NCBI RefSeq assembly: GCF_015082335.1
Contig: NZ_BLRL01000013.1
Span: 1-64,000, forward strand
Reading direction: 5' to 3'
Source of the DNA: Moritella sp. F3
Lineage (GTDB): Bacteria > Pseudomonadota > Gammaproteobacteria > Enterobacterales > Moritellaceae
Length of the DNA stretch: 64,000 nucleotides
Below, piece by piece: positions 8,961 through 19,645 of the stretch. A program made the position numbers and the translations under genes. Under the pieces are notes generated by a model. The model was not told the DNA's origin, made no database searches, and saw only the letters and a list, made by a program, of their open reading frames with translations. Numbering within the stretch: position 1 is the first letter of the stretch; each line of letters opens with the position of its first letter.

Positions 8961-9924
8961 TATCGCAGCAGGTAGTGAGCTACCTGTACCTTGCGAACTA
9001 CCGATACAATTGCTTAAACCGATAGACCGTTTTTTACGTTATATCACCAGTGAGCGTCAATTGAGTTTGCATACCGCGCGTAATTATCGTCGCCATTTGA
9101 CGCTATTCGCCGAGCAAATGCTGACATTACCTATCACGGAATGGCATGCGCTTGACGCATCCCAAGTGCGTAAGCTAGCGACTTTAAATCATAAATTGGG
9201 TTTATCGCCACGCAGCTTGGCCACTAAATTATCCGCATTGCGCAGTTTTTGTGATTATTTAGTACTGCAAGGTGACTTGAGCGCCAACCCAGCCAAAGGC
9301 GTATCTGCTCCTCGACAACATAAAGCGTTACCTAAGAATCTTGATGTTGATGAAATTAATCAACTACTCGCTGTATCCAATGCGGAAGAAAAAGATGCTC
9401 CGTTTTTAGTGCTGCGTGATAAAGCCATGATGGAGTTAATGTACTCGGCAGGCTTGCGGTTAGACGAATTGGTTAACTTAGATTTAAAAGACGTTAAGTT
9501 AAGCGATAAAACGATGCGCGTGATTGGTAAAGGCAATAAACAACGTCAATTACCCATCGGCAGTGTGGCGATCTCGGCATTAAAAGCGTGGCTAAAAGTA
9601 CGTGGTGAATACGCTGATAGCACGCAACCTGCATTATTTATTAGTCAATTGCGCCGTCGGATCTCACATCGCAGTGTACAAAGCCGAATGGCGAAGTGGG
9701 GGCAACAACAAACACTGACGAGTCATGTACATCCGCATAAATTACGTCATTCATTTGCCACTCATATGCTTGAATCCAGTGGCGATTTACGTGCCGTACA
9801 AGAATTATTGGGGCATGCTAATATCAGTACCACTCAAATCTACACCAGTTTGGACTTTCAACATCTGGCTAAGGTATATGATGCTGCCCACCCTCGAGCA
9901 AAGAAAAAGAACAGAGAGGATTGA
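8938..9924 (+). CDS. xerC: Tyrosine recombinase XerC
   Basis: Resolves chromosome dimers at dif together with XerD. The N-terminal SAM-like domain is followed by the catalytic domain with the R-K-H-R-H-Y set: the Arg in [37 protein letters not shown] with the nucleophilic Tyr. The 328 residues include an N-terminal extension of about 30 residues compared with E. coli (298). The GTG start lies inside the end of the DUF484 gene, and the stop overlaps the yigB start by one base. Confidence 0.96.
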   Translation: MTTPSKNNIAAGSELPVPCELPIQLLKPIDRFLRYITSERQLSLHTARNYRRHLTLFAEQMLTLPITEWHALDASQVRKLATLNHKLGLSPRSLATKLSALRSFCDYLVLQGDLSANPAKGVSAPRQHKALPKNLDVDEINQLLAVSNAEEKDAPFLVLRDKAMMELMYSAGLRLDELVNLDLKDVKLSDKTMRVIGKGNKQRQLPIGSVAISALKAWLKVRGEYADSTQPALFISQLRRRISHRSVQSRMAKWGQQQTLTSHVHPHKLRHSFATHMLESSGDLRAVQELLGHANISTTQIYTSLDFQHLAKVYDAAHPRAKKKNRED

Positions 9925-10640
9925 TGAAATTCTATCGACGATTACAACAGATCAAAGCCATGAGTTTCGATCTAGACGATACCTTATATGACAATGGTCC
10001 CGTGGTACGCCGAGCTGAAACGTGGATGCATATGCATTTGCGCAGTCAATATCCACAGATTACCCATTTAGACAGTCATGCTTGGTTACAGTTACAACGC
10101 CAGGTGATTCACCAACAGCCGACTTTGGTGCATGATGTCAGTGCGATCCGTATTGCTTGTTTAACGGTATTATTTTTACGTCACGGTTATAGTGAGCAGG
10201 ATGCCCGTTCAGTCGCTGAAGGTATTTTTAAGCAAGTACTTGCGGTGCGCAGTGACTTTGTTGTGCCAGAAAATACGTTTGCCGTGTTATCTGAATTGGC
10301 GAGTAAAGTGCCGTTAATTGCTGTGACTAACGGTAATGTCGATACCGATAAAATTGGCCTCACGCCTTTTTTTACCGCGGTGATAAAACCGGGCAATGGA
10401 TTAAGAATGAAACCGTATCCAGATTTGTTCACGCTTGCGGCTGACACGTTAGCATTACCACCCCAACATATTCTCCATGTCGGTGATCATCTTAAGTCTG
10501 ATGTCGCTGGTGCAATCAGTAATGGCTTCATGTCAGCTTGGTTTAATGATCAACAACAATCGTTAATGACAAGTAACAAAACCAGTCATTTACCCGATAT
10601 TGAAATAACGCACTTGGATGAATTAACAAGCCTGTTATAA
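9924..10640 (+). CDS. yigB: HAD-family phosphatase YigB
   Basis: A haloacid-dehalogenase hydrolase of 238 residues. Motif I is SFDLDDTLYDN, motif II is AVTNGN, and motifs III/IV are K in GLRMKPYPD and VGDHLKSDVAGA. E. coli YigB dephosphorylates the riboflavin intermediate 5-amino-6-(5-phosphoribitylamino)uracil and FMN; the same activity is plausible. ATG 9924 overlaps the xerC stop as TGATG; an upstream TTG (9921) is a weaker alternative. It sits between xerC and uvrD exactly as in E. coli. Confidence 0.92.
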   Translation: MKFYRRLQQIKAMSFDLDDTLYDNGPVVRRAETWMHMHLRSQYPQITHLDSHAWLQLQRQVIHQQPTLVHDVSAIRIACLTVLFLRHGYSEQDARSVAEGIFKQVLAVRSDFVVPENTFAVLSELASKVPLIAVTNGNVDTDKIGLTPFFTAVIKPGNGLRMKPYPDLFTLAADTLALPPQHILHVGDHLKSDVAGAISNGFMSAWFNDQQQSLMTSNKTSHLPDIEITHLDELTSLL

Positions 10641-10686
10641 TCCTTTTATTCTACTGATTAAATATACAGTCTAAGGTGACTAAATT

Positions 10687-12855
10687 ATGGATGTATCTCT
10701 CTTACTGGACGGCCTCAATGATGAGCAGCGTAATGCTGTTGCAGCACCACCATCAAGTATGCTGGTTTTAGCCGGCGCTGGTAGTGGCAAAACCAGAGTA
10801 TTGGTACATCGCTTAGCTTGGTTAATGCAGGTGGAGCAATGCTCACCTTATTCTTTATTAGCGGTGACCTTCACCAATAAAGCTGCTGCTGAAATGCGTG
10901 GCCGTGTTGATAAACTATTAAATGGTCGTCAACAAGGTATGTGGATCGGTACTTTCCATGGTATCGCTCACCGTTTATTGCGTGCTCATCATCTTGATGC
11001 CGGTCTGCCAGCTGAATTTCAAATCATCGACAGTGATGATCAATTGCGCTTACTAAAGCGTTTGATCAAAGCCATGAACCTAGATGAGAAACAATGGCCA
11101 GCAAAACAGGCGATGTGGTATATCGGTGGTAAAAAAGACGAAGGTCTACGCCCTGAACACTTACAGGCATACGATCCGATTGAACGTAACTGGATCAAGA
11201 TTTATCAAGCTTACCAAGAGTCTTGTGATCGTGCTGGCTTAGTCGATTTCGGTGAACTGTTATTACGTTCACATGAACTGTGGTTACACAAACCACATAT
11301 TTTAGCGCACTACCAAGATCGTTTTTCGAACATCCTGGTCGACGAATTCCAAGATACCAATAACATCCAATATGCGTGGTTACGTATGTTAACGGGTGAT
11401 CGCGGTAACTTGATGATCGTGGGTGATGATGATCAGTCTATTTATGGCTGGCGTGGCGCGCAAGTCGCAAACATCCAACGTTTCTTAACTGATTTTGAAG
11501 GTGCAAAAACCATTAAGCTTGAGCAGAATTATCGTTCGAGTAGTAATATTTTGAATGCCGCCAATGCGCTGATTGTGAATAACAGCGAGCGTATGGGTAA
11601 AGAGTTATGGACGGAAGATAACGAAGGCGACCCGATCTCTTTATATGCCTCGTTCAATGAAGTTGATGAAGCGCGCTTTGTCGTTGGCCGAATTAAAGAG
11701 TGGCAAGATCAAGGTGGTTCACTCAGTGATTGCGCGATCTTATATCGTAGTAATGCGCAATCTCGTGTAGTAGAAGATGCGCTATTACAAGAGCAGCTCG
11801 CTTATCGTATTTATGGTGGTCATCGCTTCTTTGATCGTTTGGAAATCAAAGATGCAATGGCGTACATGCGTTTGAAGAATAATCGTGATGATGACGCGGC
11901 ATTTGAACGTATCGTCAATAAACCGACTCGCGGCATTGGCGATCGTGCTTTGTCCTTGTTGCGTGACGCGAGTCGTGAGCAAGGTTCAACGTTATGGCAA
12001 GCTGCAATCTATTTACTTGATAACAACCTGATCGCGGGTCGCGCAGCGAGTTCGATCCGTAAATTCGTCGAGTTGATCACGGCGCTTGATAATGATGTTG
12101 CTGAGTTGGCCCTGCATGAACAAATCGATCACGTGGTGTTATATTCAGGCCTGAAATCTATGTTTCAGTTAGAGAAAGGTGAAAAAGCCCAATCCCGTAT
12201 TGAGAACTTAGAGGAATTAGTTTCTGCCGCGCGTGGTTTTAAGATCCCTGATGACAGTGAAGAAATGACCGAGCTATCGGCATTTTTAGCATTTGCGGTA
12301 TTGGAATCTGCAGAGGGACAAGCTGATGAATTCGATGATGCAGTGCAACTGATGACACTGCATTCTGCTAAAGGTTTGGAATTTCCTGTGGTCTTTATGG
12401 TGGGGGTTGAAGAGGGCATGTTCCCTAGTCAACAATCGACTGAAGAATCAGGCCGCATGGAAGAAGAACGTCGTCTATGTTATGTGGGTATTACCCGTGC
12501 AATGAAAAAACTCTACATTAGTTATGCTGAGTCACGTCGTTTATACGGTAAAGAAATGAATCACCGTCCATCACGTTTCATTCGTGAAATACCAGAAAAG
12601 TACATTGAAGAGATCCGCTTAAAAACTCAGATCCGTCAACCAACGCAGTTTGGCCGTTTTAGTGCCGGTTCTGAAAAAATGTCATTTGAGTCGACGGGGT
12701 ATCAATTAGGTCAGCGTGTATTACACGCTAAATTTGGTGAAGGTATTGTGATGAACTATGAAGGCAGTGGCCCGCAATGTCGTATTCAAATTGAGTTTGA
12801 TCAACTCGGCAGCAAATGGTTGGTAGTATCTTACGCTAGATTGCAGGCTCTATAG
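10687..12855 (+). CDS. uvrD: DNA helicase II UvrD
   Basis: A 3'-5' superfamily 1 helicase for nucleotide-excision and mismatch repair. It has 722 residues against 720 in E. coli. It shows motif I AGAGSGKTRVLVHR, Ia TFTNKAAAEMRGR, II VDEFQDTN, III GDDDQSIYGWRGA, IV EQNYRSS, V LMTLHSAKGLEFP and VI ERRLCYVGITRA. The C-terminal Tudor-like segment (LGQRVLHAKFGEGIVMNYEG) that contacts partners is present. It is the last gene of the lptM-to-uvrD string. Confidence 0.98.
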   Translation: MDVSLLLDGLNDEQRNAVAAPPSSMLVLAGAGSGKTRVLVHRLAWLMQVEQCSPYSLLAVTFTNKAAAEMRGRVDKLLNGRQQGMWIGTFHGIAHRLLRAHHLDAGLPAEFQIIDSDDQLRLLKRLIKAMNLDEKQWPAKQAMWYIGGKKDEGLRPEHLQAYDPIERNWIKIYQAYQESCDRAGLVDFGELLLRSHELWLHKPHILAHYQDRFSNILVDEFQDTNNIQYAWLRMLTGDRGNLMIVGDDDQSIYGWRGAQVANIQRFLTDFEGAKTIKLEQNYRSSSNILNAANALIVNNSERMGKELWTEDNEGDPISLYASFNEVDEARFVVGRIKEWQDQGGSLSDCAILYRSNAQSRVVEDALLQEQLAYRIYGGHRFFDRLEIKDAMAYMRLKNNRDDDAAFERIVNKPTRGIGDRALSLLRDASREQGSTLWQAAIYLLDNNLIAGRAASSIRKFVELITALDNDVAELALHEQIDHVVLYSGLKSMFQLEKGEKAQSRIENLEELVSAARGFKIPDDSEEMTELSAFLAFAVLESAEGQADEFDDAVQLMTLHSAKGLEFPVVFMVGVEEGMFPSQQSTEESGRMEEERRLCYVGITRAMKKLYISYAESRRLYGKEMNHRPSRFIREIPEKYIEEIRLKTQIRQPTQFGRFSAGSEKMSFESTGYQLGQRVLHAKFGEGIVMNYEGSGPQCRIQIEFDQLGSKWLVVSYARLQAL

Positions 12856-12965
12856 TCAGATTCAACTTTTTGTAGTATAGTTGCGCGATTTTTTAGGATA
12901 GTATCACTGCATATTGCACGCTAACTTGGATGTTAGCGTTACCTATGTGGCTACAGGGAGTTATT

Positions 12966-13604
12966 TTGATATTACGATCTATCGTCGCGCTTATGTGCCT
13001 GTTCAGCTCATTAGCTTATTCTGCTGTATTCAAATCAGAAAATACTGCGTTATTAAGACAGTGGTTAGGGGGTGTTCATCAATCCACTAACGATGTTATT
13101 CAGGGACGAAAAGTTAACATAGGCCTGCAAGTATTACCTATTTGGCAAGATCGTATTGATGGTGAATGGCTGTATATTGAAAGTCGTATTATTGACTCGC
13201 CAAACAAGCCATTCCGTCAACGCATTTTGCAATTGGTCGCTACCCCTAACGGTTTGATTCGTTTATACAGCTACACGATCCCACGTGCATCTGATTTTGC
13301 TGGCGCGTATTATGTTCCGCAAGTATTAGCTAGCTTAACTCAGTCTCAGCTTAGTATCAGTAATAACTGTGAATTACTTATTGAGTTAAAAGTGACGAGT
13401 ACTTTTGTCGGAGAAACGGATGCCAATTCTTGTCTATCAAGTAAAGGCACTGCATTGTTAACAACGTTTTTCGCGGTATCAGAAGTGAATATTTCATTTT
13501 TAGATGGCGGTTATGACAAGTTTGGCAATCTATTACCTGGTCGACTCGAAGAGCCTGTCACATTTTTAAAGCTAGAAGATTATGTCTCGCCTGAGGATAA
13601 CTAA
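12966..13604 (+). CDS. CpcT/CpeT-like exported protein
   Basis: An exported protein of about 212 residues resembling the CpcT/CpeT fold, known as phycobilin lyases in cyanobacteria but also widespread in marine gammaproteobacteria with no phycobiliproteins. Visible family features are WLGGVHQS near the mature start, IWQDRIDGEWLYIESRI, and PFRQRILQLV. The TTG at 12966 follows GGGAG at a good distance and gives a clean signal peptide (ILRSIVALMCLFSSLAYSA, cleavage before VFK). ATG codons at 12930 and 12945 are in frame but lack a ribosome-binding site. The function is unknown. Confidence 0.78.
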   Translation: MILRSIVALMCLFSSLAYSAVFKSENTALLRQWLGGVHQSTNDVIQGRKVNIGLQVLPIWQDRIDGEWLYIESRIIDSPNKPFRQRILQLVATPNGLIRLYSYTIPRASDFAGAYYVPQVLASLTQSQLSISNNCELLIELKVTSTFVGETDANSCLSSKGTALLTTFFAVSEVNISFLDGGYDKFGNLLPGRLEEPVTFLKLEDYVSPEDN

Positions 13605-13698
13605 TAACATCAACACCCATACCTACAATAATAGATCTTGGGTGCGATGTTGATATTGATGGTTAAATCGATATTTTAATACGTATTTTGACGCGTTA

Positions 13699-14604
13699 TT
13701 AAGGCTTTAATTTAGCCCGTTGATGACGGTTATTTTTAAAACCATCAAGGCTAAAGACCACTAGCGCAGCCCAAATAAAACCAAACGTCATCAGTGTTTC
13801 TGCATTGACCACTTCATCATATAGCGTCACACCCAGAATAAAGATCAATGTCGGTCCAATGTATTGGAAGAACCCGAGTGTCGATAGCGGTAAACGTACA
13901 GCTGCATGGTTAAAGCATAATAGCGGTATAGTCGTGACAAAAGCGGCACTGAGTAACAACAAATTAAGGTGCATGCTGTTAGCACTGAGATCTGATGTCG
14001 CAGAATCTGCAAAGACAAACAAGTAAGTTGCCGCGATAGGTAACATGATGATTGTTTCAATCAGTAGTCCAACCAGCGCATTGAGCTTTAATTTCTTACG
14101 CAGTAACCCATAAAACCCAAAACTACAGCTTAATACTAGGGCAACCCAAGGCAGATAGCCTAGCGCAATAATCTGAATTAAAATGCCGACTACCGCCAGT
14201 AAAATTGCCGCCCACTGTAGTTTACGTAACCTCTCAGATAAAAATATCATACCTAGAAACACGTTAATAATTGGGTTAATAAAATAGCCTAAACTAGCAT
14301 CGAGTAAATGACCGTTATTAACCGCCCAAATATAAGTTAACCAGTTAATACTGATCAGTAAGGAAGTACAAAGCAGCAATAACACATTCTTAGGTACGGA
14401 TAATACCGATTTTACCATCGGCCATAATTTAAATAGGCTAAGTAATACAGCAATAAATATACAAGACCAAAGCGCGCGATGGGCTAAAATTTCATAAGCT
14501 GGAACTTGTTGTAACTGTTTAAAATAGAGTGGAGCCATGCCCCACATTACATACGCGAGAACGGCGAATATTATCCCGTGCTTAGTATCATTGTTGGTTG
14601 TCAT
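13699..14604 (-). CDS. rarD: RarD/EamA-family inner-membrane transporter
   Basis: A 301-residue drug/metabolite-superfamily permease with about ten hydrophobic segments in two EamA halves. The start GIIFAVLAYVMWGMAPLYFK and RALWSCIF are typical of RarD, named from chloramphenicol-sensitivity phenotypes in E. coli. The cargo is unknown. It lies next to a YigI-like thioesterase, matching the E. coli rarD-yigI pair. Confidence 0.9.
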   Translation of the reverse strand: MTTNNDTKHGIIFAVLAYVMWGMAPLYFKQLQQVPAYEILAHRALWSCIFIAVLLSLFKLWPMVKSVLSVPKNVLLLLCTSLLISINWLTYIWAVNNGHLLDASLGYFINPIINVFLGMIFLSERLRKLQWAAILLAVVGILIQIIALGYLPWVALVLSCSFGFYGLLRKKLKLNALVGLLIETIIMLPIAATYLFVFADSATSDLSANSMHLNLLLLSAAFVTTIPLLCFNHAAVRLPLSTLGFFQYIGPTLIFILGVTLYDEVVNAETLMTFGFIWAALVVFSLDGFKNNRHQRAKLKP

Positions 14605-14700
14605 TGGTTATGCCAGCGATTTTTATAGGAATAAATAGGTCGGCTAGCATAACAATGATGGATAATCAGGGATAGTGATATTAATAATGTTTATGATTTG

Positions 14701-15195
14701 CTAGCCAACTAAATAGGTGCCGGTACCAAAAGCTATGTGTACGCCTTCTTGATTGTGCAATTCCATCCGCGTGACAGCGACTTTGTTACCGGAACGGATT
14801 ATCTGCGCCGTTGCAGTAAATTCATCGCCCCAGCCTGGGCGTAAGTAGTCGACGCGTAAGTCGATAGTACCCAGTGATTTAAGATTGTTATGGAAGTTAG
14901 CGGCACTTTTGGTGGCCATTTGTGGAATCGCTGCCGCTGCGACCAGCATGCCGCCAGCGACATCAAGGAGACTTGCTGTCACGCCACCGTGGAGTATTTT
15001 ACGAATCGGGTTACCAATTAGTTTATCATCCATGTTGATACGTAATTCGATACTGTCAGTGGTGTAACTGGTGATCCGCATACCAAGTAAATCATTAAAT
15101 GGCATTTGGTTCATGAACATATCACTGATGAAATCAAGCATCTGCTGTTCAGTGAGTTCTTGGTCTACTACATCTTGCTCGGTCATCATTTGCAT
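14701..15195 (-). CDS. yigI: Hotdog thioesterase, YigI family
   Basis: A 164-residue hotdog-fold acyl-CoA thioesterase. The catalytic region NPIRKILHGGVTASLLDVAGG matches the HGG-x-x-x-x-x-D/E signature of PaaI/YigI enzymes, and DLRVDYLRPG is the conserved strand after it. E. coli YigI hydrolyses medium- and long-chain acyl-CoAs. In-frame ATGs occur at codons 1, 3 and 4; the first is used. An inverted repeat (15239-15264) lies just beyond its start. Confidence 0.85.
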   Translation of the reverse strand: MQMMTEQDVVDQELTEQQMLDFISDMFMNQMPFNDLLGMRITSYTTDSIELRINMDDKLIGNPIRKILHGGVTASLLDVAGGMLVAAAAIPQMATKSAANFHNNLKSLGTIDLRVDYLRPGWGDEFTATAQIIRSGNKVAVTRMELHNQEGVHIAFGTGTYLVG

Positions 15196-15238
15196 GCATC
15201 CTGCTTAAGCTGGGTGATTATTTAATTTGTCATTAATT

Positions 15239-15272
15239 TACTGAGTTACGTTAAGGTAACTCAGTTTTGTTA
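15239..15272. terminator. Inverted repeat, possible terminator
   Basis: The arms ACTGAGTTAC and GTAACTCAGT enclose GTTAAG. The T-rich tail TTTTGTT is on the plus strand, but the flanking genes run on the minus strand, so it is either a weak bidirectional terminator for the secreted-protein gene or another structure. Confidence 0.4.
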
Positions 15273-15310
15273 AGAATACACCTGAAATTATCTATTCGTT
15301 TACTTTTATT

Positions 15311-17536
15311 TTATGTCGCGGGCTGCTCTGGGATCAAAATAACACCTTGATAACCCGTGAGAGTCATGGTGTCGGTAAGCTTACCTAGGCTGCCATCGGC
15401 ATTCAATCTGCGGTATTGACCGGGTAATTCAACGGTTGCTGTCGCTTGCTGACTGAATGTTTTATTTTTGCCATCTCGATCTGTGTAGTAGAGGATTAAA
15501 CCATGTTGGTAGCGTCGGGCAATCACCGCTTCTTGCGGTGCTGCATTTTGCCATGGCAGGGTAAGCGAGGTTTTGCTGTAAAGATAGAACCAATGGCTTG
15601 GCGTCATCGATAGCCGTTGATTATTCACGTTGAGTTGGTTATCACGACTGGTTGCGATGATATGATTATCTGCATCGACATAACTGACTTCGGGATAATG
15701 AGCGGGTGCAGTCATAGGCTTCCCAATATCATGGCGTAACATACTGGTTGGTTGGTAAGCTGCATTTTTAGGAATACCTGCTTGATAGAAATTACCACTC
15801 TCGGTATTGGCACTAGAATAGTGAAAGCTATTATTCCATTGCTGGTAAAAATCGAGGGTGGGATTATTTAGTAGATAAAAGATCGCCAGATTGGTGCTTT
15901 TATCATGTGACCAATTGGAAGCCGTATGGCCTTGCCAACTCACTTTCCCGCCTTTACGGGTATTAGCCATTAGTATGCTGCGCTTCCCTTGTGCAGCCAG
16001 AACAAAATGCTCCCAGCGCTGAAGTAGGCCGTCCTTGTTGGCTAGCCCCATGCTGGGATGAATATAGTCTTCACGGACAAAGAAGTTAAAACCGTTATTC
16101 ACGGGTAATAAATCTGGCTGAGTAAATAAGTTCAGGTTTGAAATATTCGCACCGATCCAACGTTCAGAGCCTGTTTGCTGTAATTGTTGGGTAAATGCGC
16201 TGAGCTGTTGCCAATAGTGTGGGCTGACTTGTTTAATCGGCAATTGTAGTTCTAGTACCTTGCCTTCATTGCTACTCGGGAATTGTACTTTGCCAGGGAT
16301 CCGATATAAATCATCATTATAAGCACCGACAAAGCCTTGTGCTTGCCAATGTTGATCGAGATATTCTGCCAATAATTTACGATTGTCGACGGTAAATAAG
16401 TTGGTATAACAGAATGAAGATTGCGGACTCCACATACGACCGAGGGGGACGAGACGAGCTTGATAGGGGAAGCGTGCACTGGCTTGATTATTGTTGCGCA
16501 TTGCGTATTCCCGATCATCAATATAATTATCTTTATTGATATCATTCACAGGATCCCAACCTGAGATGGTTACCTGTTGTTCATCTCCATTTTGAATAAT
16601 GCTATACCAAGACGGTAAGTTTATGCCTGCGAGCTGTAGTCCTGCTGATGGTGTATTGATGGTTATTTTGATGACAAAAAAACGCGCGTGTGCAACAGAT
16701 GTTTGTTGATTTAATACTGGGGAAAATGCCACTCTTGGCCAGCTTTTTGGGGGGAACCAAGACACATAGGTTATATTACTTAATGGGCTTTTAGCTAATG
16801 GTTGCCAATTGGCATCTTCATTTTTTGGATTAGAGCCTGAGGCGTTTATATTAGACGCTATGTTACTGATAATAATGCGATCGTCAGCACTATTTATCGC
16901 CTTCGTCGCATAGGCGATATTAACGCTAGAATCGCTGAGTTTTTGGTTTTTGTCTTGATGGTTAAATTGTAGAGTTAAGCCATCGAGCTTTTCTGATGAG
17001 AGTAGATATAGCGTTTGTTGGTTGACCAAGGTTACCGCTTGTTGCAGTGGCATTGTCAGTAATTTAATTGGTGCAACACCTGAGTCAGTATTTTTAATAG
17101 CGACGACTTCAGGTACACCATAGAGGGGCGTTAGGTGGCCGTTAGTATTTTTGGGTAATGGCATTGTGGTGTCATTTTGAAAGTGTAAAAACAGGGATTC
17201 ATAGTCTTGCTGAGATTGGGCAAGTTGGTGACGTAAATACTGTTCTTTAACCCCCATTTTCCACTCTAGTTTTTGGTTATACATATAGCTTATTTTGGTG
17301 ATTTTTTTTGTGGCATGTTGGAAGTGGCCGCCAATACTGATATCTGCATGGTTCTCTTCCCAGCGAGAAACTTTTTCAGGTGTGTTGAATTGTTGTTGCC
17401 AATTTTTAGCCGTTGCACTTTGCTGATTACCTGTTATTACCCAAGCTGTGCCTGCTGATGGATAAATTTGGCTGCTCGCCGTCTGTGAGATAGTCGTAAA
17501 ACAAATAATTAAAATGACCTGTTTTAATATATTCAA
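15311..17536 (-). CDS. Large secreted protein of unknown function
   Basis: A 741-residue protein with a Sec signal peptide (hydrophobic residues 5-16, then TASSQ) and no membrane segments afterwards. Residues about 325-343 contain DINKDNYIDDRE, an EF-hand/dockerin-like calcium loop. Around residues 385-440 the pattern resembles TIM-barrel proteins (FTVDNRKLLAEYLDQHW, RIPGKVQF), and the C-terminal strand pattern YQHGLILYYTDRDG ... LTGYQGVILI looks like the small beta domain at the end of many putative glycoside hydrolases. I infer an extracellular carbohydrate-active or polysaccharide-binding protein but cannot name a family. It occupies the place of pldA between yigI and recQ. Confidence 0.75.
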   Translation of the reverse strand: MNILKQVILIICFTTISQTASSQIYPSAGTAWVITGNQQSATAKNWQQQFNTPEKVSRWEENHADISIGGHFQHATKKITKISYMYNQKLEWKMGVKEQYLRHQLAQSQQDYESLFLHFQNDTTMPLPKNTNGHLTPLYGVPEVVAIKNTDSGVAPIKLLTMPLQQAVTLVNQQTLYLLSSEKLDGLTLQFNHQDKNQKLSDSSVNIAYATKAINSADDRIIISNIASNINASGSNPKNEDANWQPLAKSPLSNITYVSWFPPKSWPRVAFSPVLNQQTSVAHARFFVIKITINTPSAGLQLAGINLPSWYSIIQNGDEQQVTISGWDPVNDINKDNYIDDREYAMRNNNQASARFPYQARLVPLGRMWSPQSSFCYTNLFTVDNRKLLAEYLDQHWQAQGFVGAYNDDLYRIPGKVQFPSSNEGKVLELQLPIKQVSPHYWQQLSAFTQQLQQTGSERWIGANISNLNLFTQPDLLPVNNGFNFFVREDYIHPSMGLANKDGLLQRWEHFVLAAQGKRSILMANTRKGGKVSWQGHTASNWSHDKSTNLAIFYLLNNPTLDFYQQWNNSFHYSSANTESGNFYQAGIPKNAAYQPTSMLRHDIGKPMTAPAHYPEVSYVDADNHIIATSRDNQLNVNNQRLSMTPSHWFYLYSKTSLTLPWQNAAPQEAVIARRYQHGLILYYTDRDGKNKTFSQQATATVELPGQYRRLNADGSLGKLTDTMTLTGYQGVILIPEQPAT

Positions 17537-17769
17537 AGTGAATGTCCTTTTCGATTAGCGAGTTACTGCGTATTCACTACATAGTTTAGGCGAGTTTTTA
17601 GACATCGTTTAGGCCAATTTTTTGCACGAATTATTTTGTTCATGTCGATATGCTTATTTTTCACTGGTGTTTGTTCGACTAGTGTTTGTTTATCGCAGGT
17701 ATATACTGCTAAAATCGTGGATTCGCAGAACTGCGTACACCCCATTATTTATATTGAGATCGAACCACC

Positions 17770-19590
17770 ATGACTGCAACCGTTTCTACCCTGCCATCAG
17801 CGCAACATGTGCTTGAAAGTGTTTTTGGTTATCAACAATTCCGCATGGGTCAGGAAGAGGTGATTGCACATGCAGTGGCTGGTCTCGATAGTCTTGTTAT
17901 TATGCCTACGGGTGGCGGTAAATCATTGTGTTATCAAGTGCCAGCATTGGTGCGTGGTGGTTTAACCATCGTGCTAAGCCCACTTATTTCCTTAATGAAA
18001 GATCAGGTCGATGCCTTACGCGCAAGCGGTGTGGCGGCTGCGTATATGAATTCGACGCTGGCGAGACAAGAGTCAGCGCAAATTTATAATGATTTACAGA
18101 ATAATCGCTTACAAGTTTTATATTTGTCACCAGAACGTTTGATGGTGGGCGATTTTTTACAATACCTGCAGCAATTTCCAATCAGTTTATTTGCCATTGA
18201 TGAAGCTCATTGTATTTCCTCTTGGGGTCATGATTTTAGACCTGAATACAATGAATTAGGTAAGCTGAAGCAGTTTTTCCCGAATGTACCTATGATGGCA
18301 TTAACGGCAACCGCGGATGACGCAACACGCTTAGATATTCTTAACCAATTGCAAATGCATGAACCGAAAGTGAGTATGTCGAGTTTTGATCGACCTAATA
18401 TTCGTTACTCACTGGTAGAAAAATTTAAAGCACTAGATCAACTTAAGCGTTATGTAAAACAGCAAGATGGTGTCAGTGGTATTGTTTATTGCACCAGCCG
18501 TAAACGTGTTGAAGAAGTTGCAGAAGGCTTAAGCCGTGCCGGTTTTGACGCTAAACCTTATCATGCGGGGTTATCACAACAAGAACGCCAAGAGACACAA
18601 GAAACCTTTATCCGCGATGAGCTAGATATCGTCGTGGCGACAGTCGCTTTTGGTATGGGCATCAATAAACCCAATGTGCGCTTTGTGGTGCATTATGATC
18701 TGCCAAAAAACATTGAATCCTACTATCAAGAAACTGGCCGTGCTGGTCGTGATGGCTTGCCTGCTGAAGCGTTATTAATGTTTGATCCCGCCGATATAAT
18801 GCGCGTGCGTTATATGGTTGAGCAAACTGAAAATGAACAGCAGCAGCGTGTGGAAATGCACAAGCTTAATACCATGGTGGCGTTTGCTGAAGCGCAAACT
18901 TGTCGTCGTCAGGTATTACTGAATTATTTTGGTGAGTTTAATGATAAGCCCTGTGGTAACTGCGATATTTGTCTCGATCCTCCGAAGCGTTATGACGGTG
19001 CCGAAGATGCAAAAATGGCATTGTCGTGTGTGTATCGTGTTGGCCAAGCCTTTGGTATGGCCTATGTTGTTGACGTATTAAGAGGTTCTCAGAATCAACG
19101 GGTGAAAGAACGTGGTCACGATAAATTATCGACGTTTGGCATTGGTAAGGCTAAATCACAAGAGCATTGGTTAAGCGTGTTACGCCAATTAATTCACAGT
19201 GGTTTGTTATTGCAAAATATTACTCGCAGCTCGGTATTACAGTTAACTGAAGCTGCACGCCCAGTATTACGTGGTGAGCAGGAACTCGAATTAGCCGAGC
19301 CACGCTTACAGCCTATTACCAATGTTGATAAAGCACCAAAACGCAGTAGCCGTATTGCTAACTTTAATTATGATCGTAAATTGTTTGCAGCGTTGCGCAA
19401 ATTACGTAAAGACATTGCTGACAGTGAAAACATTCCGCCGTATGTGGTGTTTAATGATGCTTCACTGGCTGAAATGGCAGAGATAAAACCGCAAAATGAA
19501 GCGGAAATGCTCGATATTAATGGTGTTGGTCACGTTAAATTAGAACGTTTTGGGCGTCAGTTTTTGACTAAAATAGCCGCTTACGACTAG
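17770..19590 (+). CDS. recQ: ATP-dependent DNA helicase RecQ
   Basis: A 3'-5' superfamily 2 helicase acting in RecF-pathway recombination and fork repair. It has 606 residues against 609 in E. coli. It shows motif [13 protein letters not shown], motif [21 protein letters not shown], motif [12 protein letters not shown], an RQC zinc site ([12 protein letters not shown] ... CGNCDIC) and a C-terminal HRDC domain ([15 protein letters not shown]). It is divergent from the secreted-protein gene. Confidence 0.98.
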   Translation: MTATVSTLPSAQHVLESVFGYQQFRMGQEEVIAHAVAGLDSLVIMPTGGGKSLCYQVPALVRGGLTIVLSPLISLMKDQVDALRASGVAAAYMNSTLARQESAQIYNDLQNNRLQVLYLSPERLMVGDFLQYLQQFPISLFAIDEAHCISSWGHDFRPEYNELGKLKQFFPNVPMMALTATADDATRLDILNQLQMHEPKVSMSSFDRPNIRYSLVEKFKALDQLKRYVKQQDGVSGIVYCTSRKRVEEVAEGLSRAGFDAKPYHAGLSQQERQETQETFIRDELDIVVATVAFGMGINKPNVRFVVHYDLPKNIESYYQETGRAGRDGLPAEALLMFDPADIMRVRYMVEQTENEQQQRVEMHKLNTMVAFAEAQTCRRQVLLNYFGEFNDKPCGNCDICLDPPKRYDGAEDAKMALSCVYRVGQAFGMAYVVDVLRGSQNQRVKERGHDKLSTFGIGKAKSQEHWLSVLRQLIHSGLLLQNITRSSVLQLTEAARPVLRGEQELELAEPRLQPITNVDKAPKRSSRIANFNYDRKLFAALRKLRKDIADSENIPPYVVFNDASLAEMAEIKPQNEAEMLDINGVGHVKLERFGRQFLTKIAAYD

Positions 19591-19645
19591 TTTTATATTG
19601 AGTATAATAAATCGTATTTTATGAATAGCAGGGAATAATAAAAAC

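Noticed and set aside
17563..17816. Two opposing frames of 60 and 64 codons upstream of recQ
   Set aside because: No ribosome-binding sites, no family features, and they overlap the recQ start; likely chance frames.
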